Source: Flavobacterium kingsejongi
GTDB taxonomy: Bacteria > Bacteroidota > Bacteroidia > Flavobacteriales > Flavobacteriaceae
Length of the DNA: 64,000 bases
Assembly (NCBI RefSeq): GCF_003076475.1
Contig: NZ_CP020919.1
Location: 620,001 to 684,000, forward strand
Direction: 5' to 3'
The notes below the pieces were generated by a model. The model did no database searches, was not told where the DNA came from, and saw nothing but the letters and a program-made list of their open reading frames with translations. Positions 43,934 to 53,954 of the stretch are shown here, in pieces (the first letter of the stretch is position 1; the number at the start of each line of letters is the position of its first letter). The position numbers were made by a program, and so were the translations under genes.

Positions 43934-45451
43934 ATGAAAAAAACTACTATTGTTATAGCAATTTTGATCTCGCTTACTTCAATAAAATGCGGTGACGGGA
44001 TTAACAATGAACCTTTTCTTGAATTTGATCCTTATGATACCGCGTTAAGTTCCCGAATTGAAGCCTATCAGGACATAAAATCTGCCGGAACTCCCATTCA
44101 AAAAGACAAGCAATCCATGTACATCGATTTTTCTGATGGGATTCAAATGGCATTTAATATTCCTCAGAATAAAGAATTGATTTCTCAAAGTTATAATACT
44201 TTAATGGGATCAGAGCTGGAAGCTTTTAAACTGGGAAGTAAAATAATAGACTTCATCCCGAAAAAAACTACCCCTACCGAACTCGGCATGATGCTGAACG
44301 ACAGCAAACAGTACAAAGACATCTATGCTCCTATTGAAGAAACTGTAAAAGATATTATTTCTAAAAATCGTGAAGCATTTCTAATTACCGATTTTGAAGA
44401 ATATGGTCTCAATTCAGCTAAACCCGTTGAAATTACAGAAACTGCTTTCCTAAAAGAAGAATTTATAGAATGGTTAAAGAATGGAAATAGTATCCGTTTT
44501 TATGTTTCCGATTATTCTGAAAATGGCATTCAAAAACACTTGTACTTTACCGTTTTTTATGCGCCAAATTCAGCCATCCTTCCAAAGTTGCACAATGTAC
44601 TGTCCGCATTACCACACTTTGATTTAACAAACCAAGGCTACCAATTGTCACAAGGATATGAAACTACAACATCCGGAGGAATTTTCTACGATCCTACTGC
44701 AGGAACAGACGTTGCAAAAAATGTATTAGAACTGGATAAAAAAAATTATGTCAATGGGCTTACCGAGCATAAAAATTATGAATTCTACCCCTTATTACTG
44801 GATTGGGAATACATTGAGAAAACTAAAAACGAATTACAGTTCAAAGATTTTTTCCGAAAATTATTTATCGACCTCAGCAATACCGATTCCTATAACATCA
44901 GTGATTTAGATGTAAAAGTAGCTGATATCACCGAGGATTTTGAACTTTTTGCCAAATGTAAAGAAGCACTAAAGCACAAACCAAAAATCACAAAAGGCAG
45001 TGATGCTGAGAATGAACTTTTAGCAGATGAAAATGATCCCATCGCCTTAGCCTGTTATGACAAAAAAGGAAAAATAAAAGATGAATGGGTGTACAAACCT
45101 ATAGCAACACCATCAATTCCTGATTTTTTCACCCTCAACAAAACTTTGTTTGCCAATTCTAAAAAAGACAGTAAAAATAAAAAAGCAGAAATAGGAGTAG
45201 TTTTTGATTCGCAGTTTGCCGTAAAAAATATTCCAAATCCACAGGGGCTAATGCGCGTCGATATTATCGTCAAAAATGCAAAACCCGGAACTGAAAAACT
45301 GGATTGGTTTACGTGGCAATCCACAGTAAATCCAAAGAGCAACAACACTGCTTTAAAAGCTTCCATTCAAAGTACACTGGCCGATCCTAAAATCAATCCG
45401 GTCAATACGGTAATCTATACTTATTATATCAAAACCAACGCTAACAAATAA
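43934..45451 (+). CDS. Large lipoprotein of unknown function in the Ter-type operon
   Basis: A 505-residue protein with a lipoprotein signal (IVIAILISLTSIKCGDGINN; lipobox SIKC), so anchored in the inner or outer membrane. No repeats or catalytic motifs are visible. It contains SSRIEAYQDIKSAGTPIQK, FIPKKTTPTELGMMLNDSKQ and GGIFYDPTAGTDVAKNVLEL. It has the look of a helical/beta mixed cell-envelope protein. It is 42 bp after the nuclease and 17 bp before the 3-TM gene, so it is part of one transcript. Confidence 0.7.
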   Translation: MKKTTIVIAILISLTSIKCGDGINNEPFLEFDPYDTALSSRIEAYQDIKSAGTPIQKDKQSMYIDFSDGIQMAFNIPQNKELISQSYNTLMGSELEAFKLGSKIIDFIPKKTTPTELGMMLNDSKQYKDIYAPIEETVKDIISKNREAFLITDFEEYGLNSAKPVEITETAFLKEEFIEWLKNGNSIRFYVSDYSENGIQKHLYFTVFYAPNSAILPKLHNVLSALPHFDLTNQGYQLSQGYETTTSGGIFYDPTAGTDVAKNVLELDKKNYVNGLTEHKNYEFYPLLLDWEYIEKTKNELQFKDFFRKLFIDLSNTDSYNISDLDVKVADITEDFELFAKCKEALKHKPKITKGSDAENELLADENDPIALACYDKKGKIKDEWVYKPIATPSIPDFFTLNKTLFANSKKDSKNKKAEIGVVFDSQFAVKNIPNPQGLMRVDIIVKNAKPGTEKLDWFTWQSTVNPKSNNTALKASIQSTLADPKINPVNTVIYTYYIKTNANK

Positions 45452-45468
45452 TTTCAAAAAGAATCCTT

Positions 45469-45798
45469 ATGGCTTATATCATTACCATCATCGCAGCATT
45501 TATATTTTTATTGCTGTCCGCATTCATCGCCAATTCCATCCGTTTTGAGGGTGGTAGCCGTCCCAAAGACCCACAAAAAAGAAAAATGTGGTTCTGGATC
45601 GTGGCCGTGCTTAATCCCATCATTACATTTTTGGTAGGCTATTGTGTATTCATGCCCAAAGACGCAGGGCGGATGGCGACCCATGAGTACTTACAGGCAT
45701 TGAGTATTGGAACCGGAGTAGGTTTCATACTCTACATCCTCCTGGGTTTCCTGTTGAGCAAATTATTTCGTACCGGGAAAATCGGGAACTGGTTTTAA
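45469..45798 (+). CDS. Three-TM membrane protein in the Ter-type operon
   Basis: A 109-residue hydrophobic protein with helices at about 3-24, 42-62 (FWIVAVLNPIITFLVGYCVF) and 80-101 (TGVGFILYILLGFLLSKLF). A short cytoplasmic loop carries GGSRPKDPQKRK. No family recognised. It sits 18 bp upstream of the tubulin-like gene. Confidence 0.7.
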   Translation: MAYIITIIAAFIFLLLSAFIANSIRFEGGSRPKDPQKRKMWFWIVAVLNPIITFLVGYCVFMPKDAGRMATHEYLQALSIGTGVGFILYILLGFLLSKLFRTGKIGNWF

Positions 45799-45816
45799 TC
45801 CTCTAATCTACTACAC

Positions 45817-47472
45817 ATGGACAAATTATTTATCATCGCGATCGGCGGTACCGGAATGCGTTGCCTCGAATCCTTCACGCACCTCTGCGCTATTGGAATG
45901 TTCGACAGTCGGGAGATCGATTTACTGACACTCGACACCGATCAATCCAACGGCAATAAAGCAAAAGTCGAGCAACAGGTACAACTCTACAATCGTATAA
46001 AAACTTCGGGGACTATCGCAGGCGGAACACCCAATGCCAATACTTTTTTCTCTGCCAAATTAAACCTGCACCGCTATTACACCAACTATTCGGGCGTAGG
46101 CAGGGAGAATTTTAAAAACATTTCCAAACTTTCCAGCGGTACTTCCGAACAGCAAAAAGCCAATAAACTGTTATCCGATTTATTTCTGGATAATACTACT
46201 GTCCAGGAATTTGGACTGGCACACGGCTATCGGGCACAAACCCACCTCGGCTCCATGCTGATGTACCACGGTATAATCGAAACAGCCCGGAATCTGGCCA
46301 AAGGTGGCAACGTAGAACCACAGGAACGGGAACTGGATGCCTTTATTTCCAAAATTGAAGCAGCAGGTGCCAATGCCCGCGTTTTTATATTCGGTTCTAT
46401 TTTTGGTGGTACGGGTGCCTCTGCTATTCCGGTGCTTCCCAAAGCCCTGCAGGATTTTGTGACCATCCGTTCCGGGGGAAAATCCAGTATTGACCTGTCC
46501 AGTGCTAAATTTGGCTCGACATTGCTTACCGAATATTTCACATTTAACAAACCGGATAATAAACAAAAATCAAACAAAGAGAATAGCATTATTGCCGACT
46601 CTTCCTTTTTTCCACTCAACAGCCAGGCAGCCCTGCAATTTTACCAAAGTGACCCTACTGTCCAAAAAAGCTATAAGATACTGTACCATATCGGCTGGCC
46701 GATAGAAAGTAAAAAAATAGATGCCGGTACCAGTGGACATGAAACAATCACCGGTGGGGCGACACAGAAAAACCCCTGCCATATTACGGAACTTATTTGT
46801 GCCTGTGCTGCTTATGACTTTTTTACCCGGGAGACCGGTTTTGACGGAGCAAAAGCCGAATACCTCTTTAAGGCCGTTGGATTCAACAATAATACATTCA
46901 ATTTTTCCTTCAATGATTTTGTCGGTAATACCAATAAAGCGGGCGATACATTTGCCAACCGTTTAGGAGCCTTTTTCTCCTTAGCCCATATTTGCCTCGC
47001 AAAGAACGGAGCTGCCGAAGGCGATAATGGTTTAAAAGGGTTTATCAGCCAGTTTGAAAACCAGGCCATCTCAGAATACAGCTCGATTACAGATGCCGAA
47101 TGCAGTGAAATCGATACCTATTTCAAGGACTTCACCTATACTTTTGACAACGAACGTTTTGTACCCGGTTGGCTTTACCAGGTACGAAATACGGTAGCCC
47201 CCGGAAACTTTATGTTCGACAGCAGTGCCTTTCCTGATTCCAAACCGGAATTAAGAAACATTGATGTGGGCGCTTTATTCCTGGACAAAAAACACCATTG
47301 GTCCGATGCCCGCTCTATTCGTAATATAACCGGAAACCGCTATGAGAATTTTGTTGGCAAACTGATCAATTCCAGTGCAAAACAGGATCAAAAAGTAAGT
47401 ACTCCAAAAGAAAAATTCCTGGCACACATTTACAATGCCCTGAGTGATTCCCAAAATTTCAATTTAAACTAA
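45817..47472 (+). CDS. Tubulin/FtsZ-like GTPase (Tub_2 type)
   Basis: A 551-residue protein with FtsZ/tubulin-fold signs: the N-terminal nucleotide loop IAIGGTGMRCLES (residues 7-19), LLTLDTDQSNG, and the tubulin signature FGSIFGGTGASAIPVLPKAL around residues 192-208. It is longer than FtsZ and does not look like the cell-division protein. It fits the FtsZ-like families found next to membrane-remodelling or stress genes (Makarova and Koonin described such lineages). Its neighbour is an actin/Hsp70-like ATPase. Filament formation is inference. Confidence 0.8.
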   Translation: MDKLFIIAIGGTGMRCLESFTHLCAIGMFDSREIDLLTLDTDQSNGNKAKVEQQVQLYNRIKTSGTIAGGTPNANTFFSAKLNLHRYYTNYSGVGRENFKNISKLSSGTSEQQKANKLLSDLFLDNTTVQEFGLAHGYRAQTHLGSMLMYHGIIETARNLAKGGNVEPQERELDAFISKIEAAGANARVFIFGSIFGGTGASAIPVLPKALQDFVTIRSGGKSSIDLSSAKFGSTLLTEYFTFNKPDNKQKSNKENSIIADSSFFPLNSQAALQFYQSDPTVQKSYKILYHIGWPIESKKIDAGTSGHETITGGATQKNPCHITELICACAAYDFFTRETGFDGAKAEYLFKAVGFNNNTFNFSFNDFVGNTNKAGDTFANRLGAFFSLAHICLAKNGAAEGDNGLKGFISQFENQAISEYSSITDAECSEIDTYFKDFTYTFDNERFVPGWLYQVRNTVAPGNFMFDSSAFPDSKPELRNIDVGALFLDKKHHWSDARSIRNITGNRYENFVGKLINSSAKQDQKVSTPKEKFLAHIYNALSDSQNFNLN

Positions 47473-47479
47473 TAGCACC

Positions 47480-50400
47480 ATGGCCGATACTACATTAAAA
47501 GCACTGGCAATAAAAGTGCATCCTAACTCCGAACCCCAGGGCGTTGAATTTGCCTGGGAAAAAATAAAAGCCATCGAAGGCTTTACCAAAAACATCCTGA
47601 TTCCTGCTTTGGCAGATGATAAAGAAGGGAGCGCTACCGTCGACATTGGTTCTATTGTTTCCGGTATGCCCACTGCCTACGCGAGAGCCAACCTTTTCCG
47701 GAATGCACTGGATAGCGTTACTGAAACCACTACCGAAGCCGTTGGATTCATGCGGTTTTACGAATCGTTACTGGACGAGTGGAAAGGCTTTATCAGCTGC
47801 ATCGCACTGAACTACAAAGACCTCCATATCGACCGCATCCACCTGGCTTATTCCGATGGTAAAAAAGCCATTGATACCGGGAATATTTATGAGCCTACAG
47901 GCGCATTTGGAAATGTCCTTTTCGAACGTCAGCCCTTATGGTGTGACCAGTCCTTAGCCGATAATAGTGCCAAAGTCCCTTTTATTGATATCATCTCCTT
48001 CAAAGGCAATGTGGTGGGTGGGACTTCACCGGACAGTTTTTTGTTTACTTCCGTATCTTATAAAATCGGGGATAAACTGCCTTTCGTCAACAGTAACAGC
48101 GGGAAATTTACGAATCCCCTGCGTTCCGACTTAAATCCGACAGACCTGTTTACGATATATGGCTATGCGAAGCACATCCTTCGAAATATCAACACTTTCG
48201 AAAATCATTTTTCCAACCTGGATGTACTGTTACGGCCAACCTACACCAATCTGGGTGGAGCAATCCAAAGCTGGATGAACGAAATGGTACGTTACCAGGA
48301 AAGCAAAGGATATCCGAAACTCGAAAACCAGGCTCCACCGGAAGTAGGGACCCTGTTTAATTATCCATTCGGCATCCTTTTCAACTATTCGACAGAACTA
48401 TATGGATCTGAAGGAACGATTGCTACCGATGCCAATTTAGAAGACAGTATTGCCTTTGACCCGAAAGACCTGCTCTTACCGGATGCAACCGAAATTGCCA
48501 TGATCGATTTTGGCAAAGAAGGGACGGAAACCAAAAATTACTTAAAATCCCGCCCTATAATCCTATTGGAAGCCGAGACCAAAGGCGAACCGGGTACCTA
48601 TGCTCATTTTGCCTTACCGCTTACTCCGCTGGCACTGAATGTATTTGGCAAAAGCCTGAATGCCCTGGTAGGACTGGACGATACCTCAGCTGTTAAGTCC
48701 CGGATTACAGCAGTCTATGACCCAAATGATGTGGAAGGAGAGAAAGTAATTGTCACGTTAAAATTATTTACACAAAATAATAACGAGCCTATCATTAAAC
48801 AGGTCGTTTACAAAATAACACGTGATGCCGTAATCGGCCAGGACCTGTTGCTTTGGCCCAACTTTATCTCCAAACAATGGAACCGCTATTTCCTGTATTC
48901 CGAAATTCCACATAATAATAATGGCAAGTTTCAGGCGACACCTTTTGTTGGCGATGTTAACGACAAAAATTTCAAAATCATCCTGGATGACAAAAGTGCT
49001 CCCGTTTATTTAGCCGAAAAAGGCAGGACTGTGGACATCCCGGAAAAATATGGCAACATAAAAGCTGAATTGCATATTGCCTCTAATAATGCTGTAGCAG
49101 ATAACGCTTACAAATATGAAATCTACGAAAGCAATCAGCCGTTTAAAGGAATCAAATTAGCCTATGCCGGTGCCCACTGTGGATTTGGAATCATCCGGTA
49201 TTCTGCGATCAACGAAGCCGAAATGCCCCGCAATTTATTAGCCGATAGTTTCACCCTGAAAGAAGCCAACCTGGGGGTCGACTTTGGGAGTACCAATACT
49301 TCTATCGCCTATTATTCCCAGCATGAAGGGCGTATGAAACCCGATATGAAGTTGAAAAACAGAAGGATTTCACTATTCGCTTCCGATAAGAAAAATAATG
49401 ACGTCCGGCCTGCTGTGGAAGATGAGATTTTCTTTTTTCAAAATGATGAGATCCGTACCAACGCCATTAAATCCATCCTGACCATACATGATCCAAAACG
49501 CATTGTAAAAGACAGTGATATCCAAACGATGGAATCTGCAATCGCGATGGCCATTAAAGGCGGATTTCCAAATTTCGAGAAAAATCTCCCGATAGAAAGT
49601 GCCACAGAAAACCGGTACCGTTTGTCCTATCCCCGAGTAGGCAGTGCAGAACTCGTACACAATATGAAATGGTCTACAGACGAACTTGAAAACAGCTACA
49701 AAAAAGCCTATCTCAGTTCTTTGCTGCTACACGTGTATGCCCAATTATTTGAAGAAGGCCACGTCCCTGTCAACCTGAAATGGTCCTACCCTTCTTCGAT
49801 GAGTTCTTATCTGGTTGGGCAATACCAAAATATCTGGGACGATCTTCCAGCCATCAATCCTATCGTAGGAGGAAAACCATTATCGGTTTCCAAATCACCG
49901 GCAAACACCCGGATTTCATCAGAGCCTGTCTTTGATACCGCTACCCAAAATACCTGGGGGATTGCAGCGCCCGTTGCAAAAACACCTGCCTGGGGCGAAA
50001 CCCCTTCGGAAGCAGCACAAAACACGGCACCAGCTGCTGGCGCGGGTTGGGGAGCACCAGTAGAAAAGAAAACAAAATTTAAAGAAATTAAGGTCGATAA
50101 CGGACCGGTTACGTTTAATTTTCAAAAACTTTCTGATAATAAAGCTTTAACCGAAGCCTGTGCTGTAGCCAATTACCTCGCCAACAACCAATCTTTGAAT
50201 AAGTCCGATTCCTACCTTACGCTCTGCTTTGATGTAGGCGGATCTACTACGGATATCAGTGCGATGTGCATGATGATGGGCGATGAAGGGCCAAGCCTGG
50301 CACTTGTAAAACAAAGTTCGATACGGTTTGCAGCACAACGCATTTCTTTTGCGACACGCTATTCGCCCAATTTCAAGAATGTATTGCTGGAAATCTGCCA

Positions 50401-51364
50401 AAGGAAGAAAATTTCCATCCAGGGACTGAATGTGCAACCGGATCGTTATACGTCCGAAACGGCACCTTATTATTTTGAACAAATCGTAGATCGGTTAGAA
50501 GAGGAAGATTTTCCTGCTTTTTACCAATTGTTACGGGCAAAATGTCCCGAAATGATGTCCATTAACCTCTATGTAACCGGATTGATCATGTATTATGCCG
50601 GGCAGATTGCGTACAAACTCCGGAATGAAATTGTCAATTCTCCCGATAAACATCCGGCACATGAAGACTGGAAACCGATTATCAATATTGTATTTGCCGG
50701 AAAAGGGGCACGAATCTTTGACTGGTTCCCGGCGGTCGACCAACAGCTGGCCAACAACTATTTCACGGAATTATTCATCAAAGGTTTTGGGGGAATGGAA
50801 AAAGCCAAGGCCAATCTTTTCCCGGGCGGCCACAATGGCGGGCCACCGATAATCATCAATCCGACCAATACTGCCGATTCGTCCAATGTAAAATATGAAG
50901 TAGCCAAAGGACTGGCCTACCCGACACAATCATTATTAGTCCCACAAACCAATGATGCAATTGAGATATTAGGAGAAGAAGGTTTTACCATGCTCACTGC
51001 CGAAGGGCAGAAAAAGGAAATTGCCTATGATGCATCAATCAGTTCCGAAATGATGGAAGGGCTGGGAACTTATTTCAACAGCACGCCTGTTCCCGGAAAA
51101 ATCTCCTGCCCTAAGTTTGCCGAATTTGCCGGTACTTACTTTCAGGTCGCTACAGATATGTTCGGCCTTAAAATGACACAGCAGGACTTTATGAACGGTT
51201 TCCAAAACATGAACATGAATGCCTATATCAAATCACTACCCGAATACCGATTGGCATCGGAAAGTACAAAGTCAGAAAAATTCGATTTTATCGCGCCCAT
51301 TATCATATTGGAAGGCATGAAGTTTTTAGAAGAATACCTGTTGGAAAGCATCAAAAAACAATAG
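47480..51364 (+). CDS. Large protein with a C-terminal actin/Hsp70-fold ATPase
   Basis: A 1294-residue protein. Residues 1-590 have no recognised domain. The ASKHA-type ATPase starts with phosphate-1 motif LGVDFGSTNTSIAYYS (about 597), has phosphate-2 TLCFDVGGSTTDISAM (about 915) and the adenosine motif NIVFAGKGARIFDWFP (about 1071). A low-complexity Ala/Pro/Trp-rich stretch (about 815-870, TPAWGETPSEAAQNTAPAAG) lies between phosphate 1 and 2, inside the fold. The start is 7 bp after the tubulin-like gene, so the two are probably translationally coupled. ATPase fold confident, role unknown. Confidence 0.8.
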   Translation: MADTTLKALAIKVHPNSEPQGVEFAWEKIKAIEGFTKNILIPALADDKEGSATVDIGSIVSGMPTAYARANLFRNALDSVTETTTEAVGFMRFYESLLDEWKGFISCIALNYKDLHIDRIHLAYSDGKKAIDTGNIYEPTGAFGNVLFERQPLWCDQSLADNSAKVPFIDIISFKGNVVGGTSPDSFLFTSVSYKIGDKLPFVNSNSGKFTNPLRSDLNPTDLFTIYGYAKHILRNINTFENHFSNLDVLLRPTYTNLGGAIQSWMNEMVRYQESKGYPKLENQAPPEVGTLFNYPFGILFNYSTELYGSEGTIATDANLEDSIAFDPKDLLLPDATEIAMIDFGKEGTETKNYLKSRPIILLEAETKGEPGTYAHFALPLTPLALNVFGKSLNALVGLDDTSAVKSRITAVYDPNDVEGEKVIVTLKLFTQNNNEPIIKQVVYKITRDAVIGQDLLLWPNFISKQWNRYFLYSEIPHNNNGKFQATPFVGDVNDKNFKIILDDKSAPVYLAEKGRTVDIPEKYGNIKAELHIASNNAVADNAYKYEIYESNQPFKGIKLAYAGAHCGFGIIRYSAINEAEMPRNLLADSFTLKEANLGVDFGSTNTSIAYYSQHEGRMKPDMKLKNRRISLFASDKKNNDVRPAVEDEIFFFQNDEIRTNAIKSILTIHDPKRIVKDSDIQTMESAIAMAIKGGFPNFEKNLPIESATENRYRLSYPRVGSAELVHNMKWSTDELENSYKKAYLSSLLLHVYAQLFEEGHVPVNLKWSYPSSMSSYLVGQYQNIWDDLPAINPIVGGKPLSVSKSPANTRISSEPVFDTATQNTWGIAAPVAKTPAWGETPSEAAQNTAPAAGAGWGAPVEKKTKFKEIKVDNGPVTFNFQKLSDNKALTEACAVANYLANNQSLNKSDSYLTLCFDVGGSTTDISAMCMMMGDEGPSLALVKQSSIRFAAQRISFATRYSPNFKNVLLEICQRKKISIQGLNVQPDRYTSETAPYYFEQIVDRLEEEDFPAFYQLLRAKCPEMMSINLYVTGLIMYYAGQIAYKLRNEIVNSPDKHPAHEDWKPIINIVFAGKGARIFDWFPAVDQQLANNYFTELFIKGFGGMEKAKANLFPGGHNGGPPIIINPTNTADSSNVKYEVAKGLAYPTQSLLVPQTNDAIEILGEEGFTMLTAEGQKKEIAYDASISSEMMEGLGTYFNSTPVPGKISCPKFAEFAGTYFQVATDMFGLKMTQQDFMNGFQNMNMNAYIKSLPEYRLASESTKSEKFDFIAPIIILEGMKFLEEYLLESIKKQ

Positions 51365-51368
51365 CAAC

Positions 51369-52685
51369 ATGAACTTTTGTGTCATCGTTAAAATAGCCAA
51401 ACGCAGGATTTCTTTCTGGTATCAAACCGAAGGAAATCCCTATGCGCTACTCAAGATCAAGGAGTCACATGAAATCCCCCTTTACTTTTATGTCAAGGGG
51501 AATGATTTCCGGTTTGGAACACTCGCAAGAGATCATTTCTATGCAAATGATCCGGACGCTTATGGCAACTATTTTGAAAGCATAAAAGATCCGAGCCTGC
51601 ATTTCACGATCTATGGCAATAAAAAACCGGTCAAACAGCTGTTCTATTTTGGCGTGGAGCACTGCTTGTCCTATTTTATAAATACGGTGCTGTACAAGAG
51701 TGAATCAATAGAATCTTTCCGCCCTAATTTTCCGTTACGATTGTTGTTTGAAGCCGACATTGAAAATCCGGAAAAGACACTGATCGAAAGTTTATTCCGC
51801 GAAGCAGGCTACCTCAATCTGGAAACGCTCGATTACAACAAAGCACTTTTATATGTATTGCATGAGAAAGGGGTCCTAAATGCTGCACAATTTCCATTAG
51901 TGCTTCAGGGAATTGACAACAACCTCTACCTGCAGGGGTATAAAACACGGTATGGGTATCAAAATGTATTGGAGAAAGTCGAAAACCAGGGTGCAGATCC
52001 AAGGGTACGGATTCTCGCAGCATTGATTTTGGAGTACATTACAGCACAAAACACCTTCTTGTCCATCAACAGGGAGCAGGAAATTGCGACATTATTGCCT
52101 TTTTGTGCCGACCTGCTGAAAAAGCAAACCTCCGTCATCAAAGGAGAGGCAACATTGGGGGATGGAAAATCATACTGGTTCCGGATTACAGAACGAAACC
52201 TCAATGAACAATTGCTGTATGCTACAAATGATGCTTTTGTCACGATAGCCATAACCGAACAAATTGCCAAAGCCAGCAGCACTATTGAGGATACGATTTT
52301 GCTGTTGCGCAGCCCCGAAATCAATACCTCCTATTTCATGGACAACCTGCTGAAAAAATACCCGCATGTGAGAGGGATTACGCTAACAGACCATGATGAT
52401 ACAATGGAATACCTGTTTGCACAATTGGCAGCATCGGGTTATTCGGTTTCAAAAGCAATTCCGAGAGCACCGGTGGTACCAACAGTAACCGCTGTCCATA
52501 CTGCAAAGCCAGTATTACCACCAATCAGTACAAGGGTACCACCACCACTGCCGCCCAAAAACAATAAGCCGGCAGAAAGACACACCCCCATTACTATCCC
52601 TAAAGTACCGGAACCCAAAAACACTCCGGCACTTCCTAAACAAGCAGTGGTTTTACCACCACTGCCACCTAAAAAACAATCTTAA
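51369..52685 (+). CDS. Unknown protein with a proline-rich tail in the Ter-type operon
   Basis: A 438-residue protein 4 bp after the ATPase gene. The main part (1-360) has no clear family. It contains FYVKGNDFRFGTLARDHFYA and FGVEHCLSYFINTVLYKSES, which could be a degenerate ASKHA-like fold. The tail (about 375-438) has several polyproline pieces (RVPPPLPPKNNK, VVLPPLPPKKQS) that look like SH3/WW-type ligands or a flexible tether. No catalytic residues identified. Confidence 0.65.
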   Translation: MNFCVIVKIAKRRISFWYQTEGNPYALLKIKESHEIPLYFYVKGNDFRFGTLARDHFYANDPDAYGNYFESIKDPSLHFTIYGNKKPVKQLFYFGVEHCLSYFINTVLYKSESIESFRPNFPLRLLFEADIENPEKTLIESLFREAGYLNLETLDYNKALLYVLHEKGVLNAAQFPLVLQGIDNNLYLQGYKTRYGYQNVLEKVENQGADPRVRILAALILEYITAQNTFLSINREQEIATLLPFCADLLKKQTSVIKGEATLGDGKSYWFRITERNLNEQLLYATNDAFVTIAITEQIAKASSTIEDTILLLRSPEINTSYFMDNLLKKYPHVRGITLTDHDDTMEYLFAQLAASGYSVSKAIPRAPVVPTVTAVHTAKPVLPPISTRVPPPLPPKNNKPAERHTPITIPKVPEPKNTPALPKQAVVLPPLPPKKQS

Positions 52686-52696
52686 TTAATAGCATT

Positions 52697-53263
52697 ATGG
52701 CCATAACTTTAGAAAAAAATAAACCGCTATCCCTCGTAAAAAATAATGCAGGGCTACAAAATATCATCGCCGGACTCGGATGGGACAATGCACTCGTAAA
52801 CAATCAGAAAGTGGATTGTGATGTTTCGGTATTCATGCTCAATGCAGCGGGCAAAATTCCACAGGATGAATTCTTTATTTTTTACAACAACCTGAATAGT
52901 CACGATGGTGCAGTAGCACATTTGGGTGACAACAGGGATGGTACCGGAGAAGGCGATGACGAATCGATACGGATCAACCTCTCCCAAATTGCCCCACAGA
53001 TTGAGTTCCTCTATTTCTCGGTAACCATACACGAATCCGAAACCCGGAAACAGCATTTTGGGAATGTAAAAAATGCGTATATCAATATCCGGAATGCCGA
53101 TGACAATAGCATCCTCTGCCAGTATCAGTTACAGGAGGATTTCGAAAATCAGGATTCTGTTATTATTGCTTCCATTTCCAGGAATGACAACACCTGGGCT
53201 GTAGAAGCTTTAGGCCAGGCCTTCGATGGCGGTCTTGAAACCTTAGTCAACTTATACCAATAA
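52697..53263 (+). CDS. TerD family protein (first copy)
   Basis: A 188-residue TerD-fold protein. It starts MAITLEKNKPLSLVKNN, then the Trp/Asp region GLGWDNALVNNQKVDCDVSV, a Ca-binding-type acidic loop DNRDGTGEGDDESIRINL and GNVKNAYINIRNADD, ending ETLVNLYQ. TerD proteins bind calcium and belong to tellurium/stress-response modules. Here it may be a scaffold or sensor of the operon's complex. It is 11 bp after the previous gene. Confidence 0.93.
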   Translation: MAITLEKNKPLSLVKNNAGLQNIIAGLGWDNALVNNQKVDCDVSVFMLNAAGKIPQDEFFIFYNNLNSHDGAVAHLGDNRDGTGEGDDESIRINLSQIAPQIEFLYFSVTIHESETRKQHFGNVKNAYINIRNADDNSILCQYQLQEDFENQDSVIIASISRNDNTWAVEALGQAFDGGLETLVNLYQ

Positions 53264-53280
53264 TCTTTCAAAATAAAAAT

Positions 53281-53934
53281 ATGGCCAGTTTTAACCTCAA
53301 CAAAGGAGATCGGTTCTCCCTATCCAAAGCAGCACCAGGTTTGAAAATCGTAAAAATCGGAATGGGCTGGGATCCTAATGAAGTCCCAAATGGTCCCGAT
53401 TTCGACCTTGATGTCTCTGCATTTGCACTCAATAGTACCTTTAAAATTCCATCTGACACCTATTTTGTATTTTATGGACAGGTGCGCATGGGCAATAACA
53501 TAGAAGACCAGCATGAAAAAGGGCTGTACCGCCCAATTACTGAAGACCAATCCATAATGGGTGCCATAGATGACCCCGACGGTAGCCGGAGTGATGGTGA
53601 TGATGACGAAGACATGTTCATTGATCTTACTAAAGTCAATGACAATGTGGAACAATTAATTATTTGTGCTACAATCTGCAAATATCCCCATGATATCAAA
53701 CAGGATCGCCGGACACTTACCCAAAATTTTGGCCAGGTCAATAACTGTTACATCCGCATCGTCAACGAAGCAACAGGTGTCGAAATCCTTCGCTATGACC
53801 TTAAAGATCAATTCATGCAGGAAGATGCGGTTGAATTTGGGCGATTGTTCCGTGTGGGAGATACCTGGGAATTTGAAGCCATGGGCCGCGCCCATAATGG
53901 CAGCCTGCAAACCTTAGTAGATATGTATACCTAA
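53281..53934 (+). CDS. TerD family protein (second copy)
   Basis: A 217-residue TerD-fold protein, 17 bp after the first. It starts MASFNLNKGDRFSLSKAAP and contains MGWDPNEVPNGPDFDLDVSA, a longer acidic loop (DDPDGSRSDGDDDEDMFIDL), LTQNFGQVNNCYIRIVNEAT and ends LQTLVDMYT. The insert IEDQHEKGLYRPITEDQSIM is not in the first copy. The two TerDs are divergent, suggesting distinct partners. Confidence 0.93.
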   Translation: MASFNLNKGDRFSLSKAAPGLKIVKIGMGWDPNEVPNGPDFDLDVSAFALNSTFKIPSDTYFVFYGQVRMGNNIEDQHEKGLYRPITEDQSIMGAIDDPDGSRSDGDDDEDMFIDLTKVNDNVEQLIICATICKYPHDIKQDRRTLTQNFGQVNNCYIRIVNEATGVEILRYDLKDQFMQEDAVEFGRLFRVGDTWEFEAMGRAHNGSLQTLVDMYT

Positions 53935-53954
53935 TCACTTTAAAACCGAAACCG

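Noticed and set aside
45817..47472. Cell division gene ftsZ
   Set aside because: The protein is much longer, the glycine-rich loops differ from FtsZ and no division genes are nearby.
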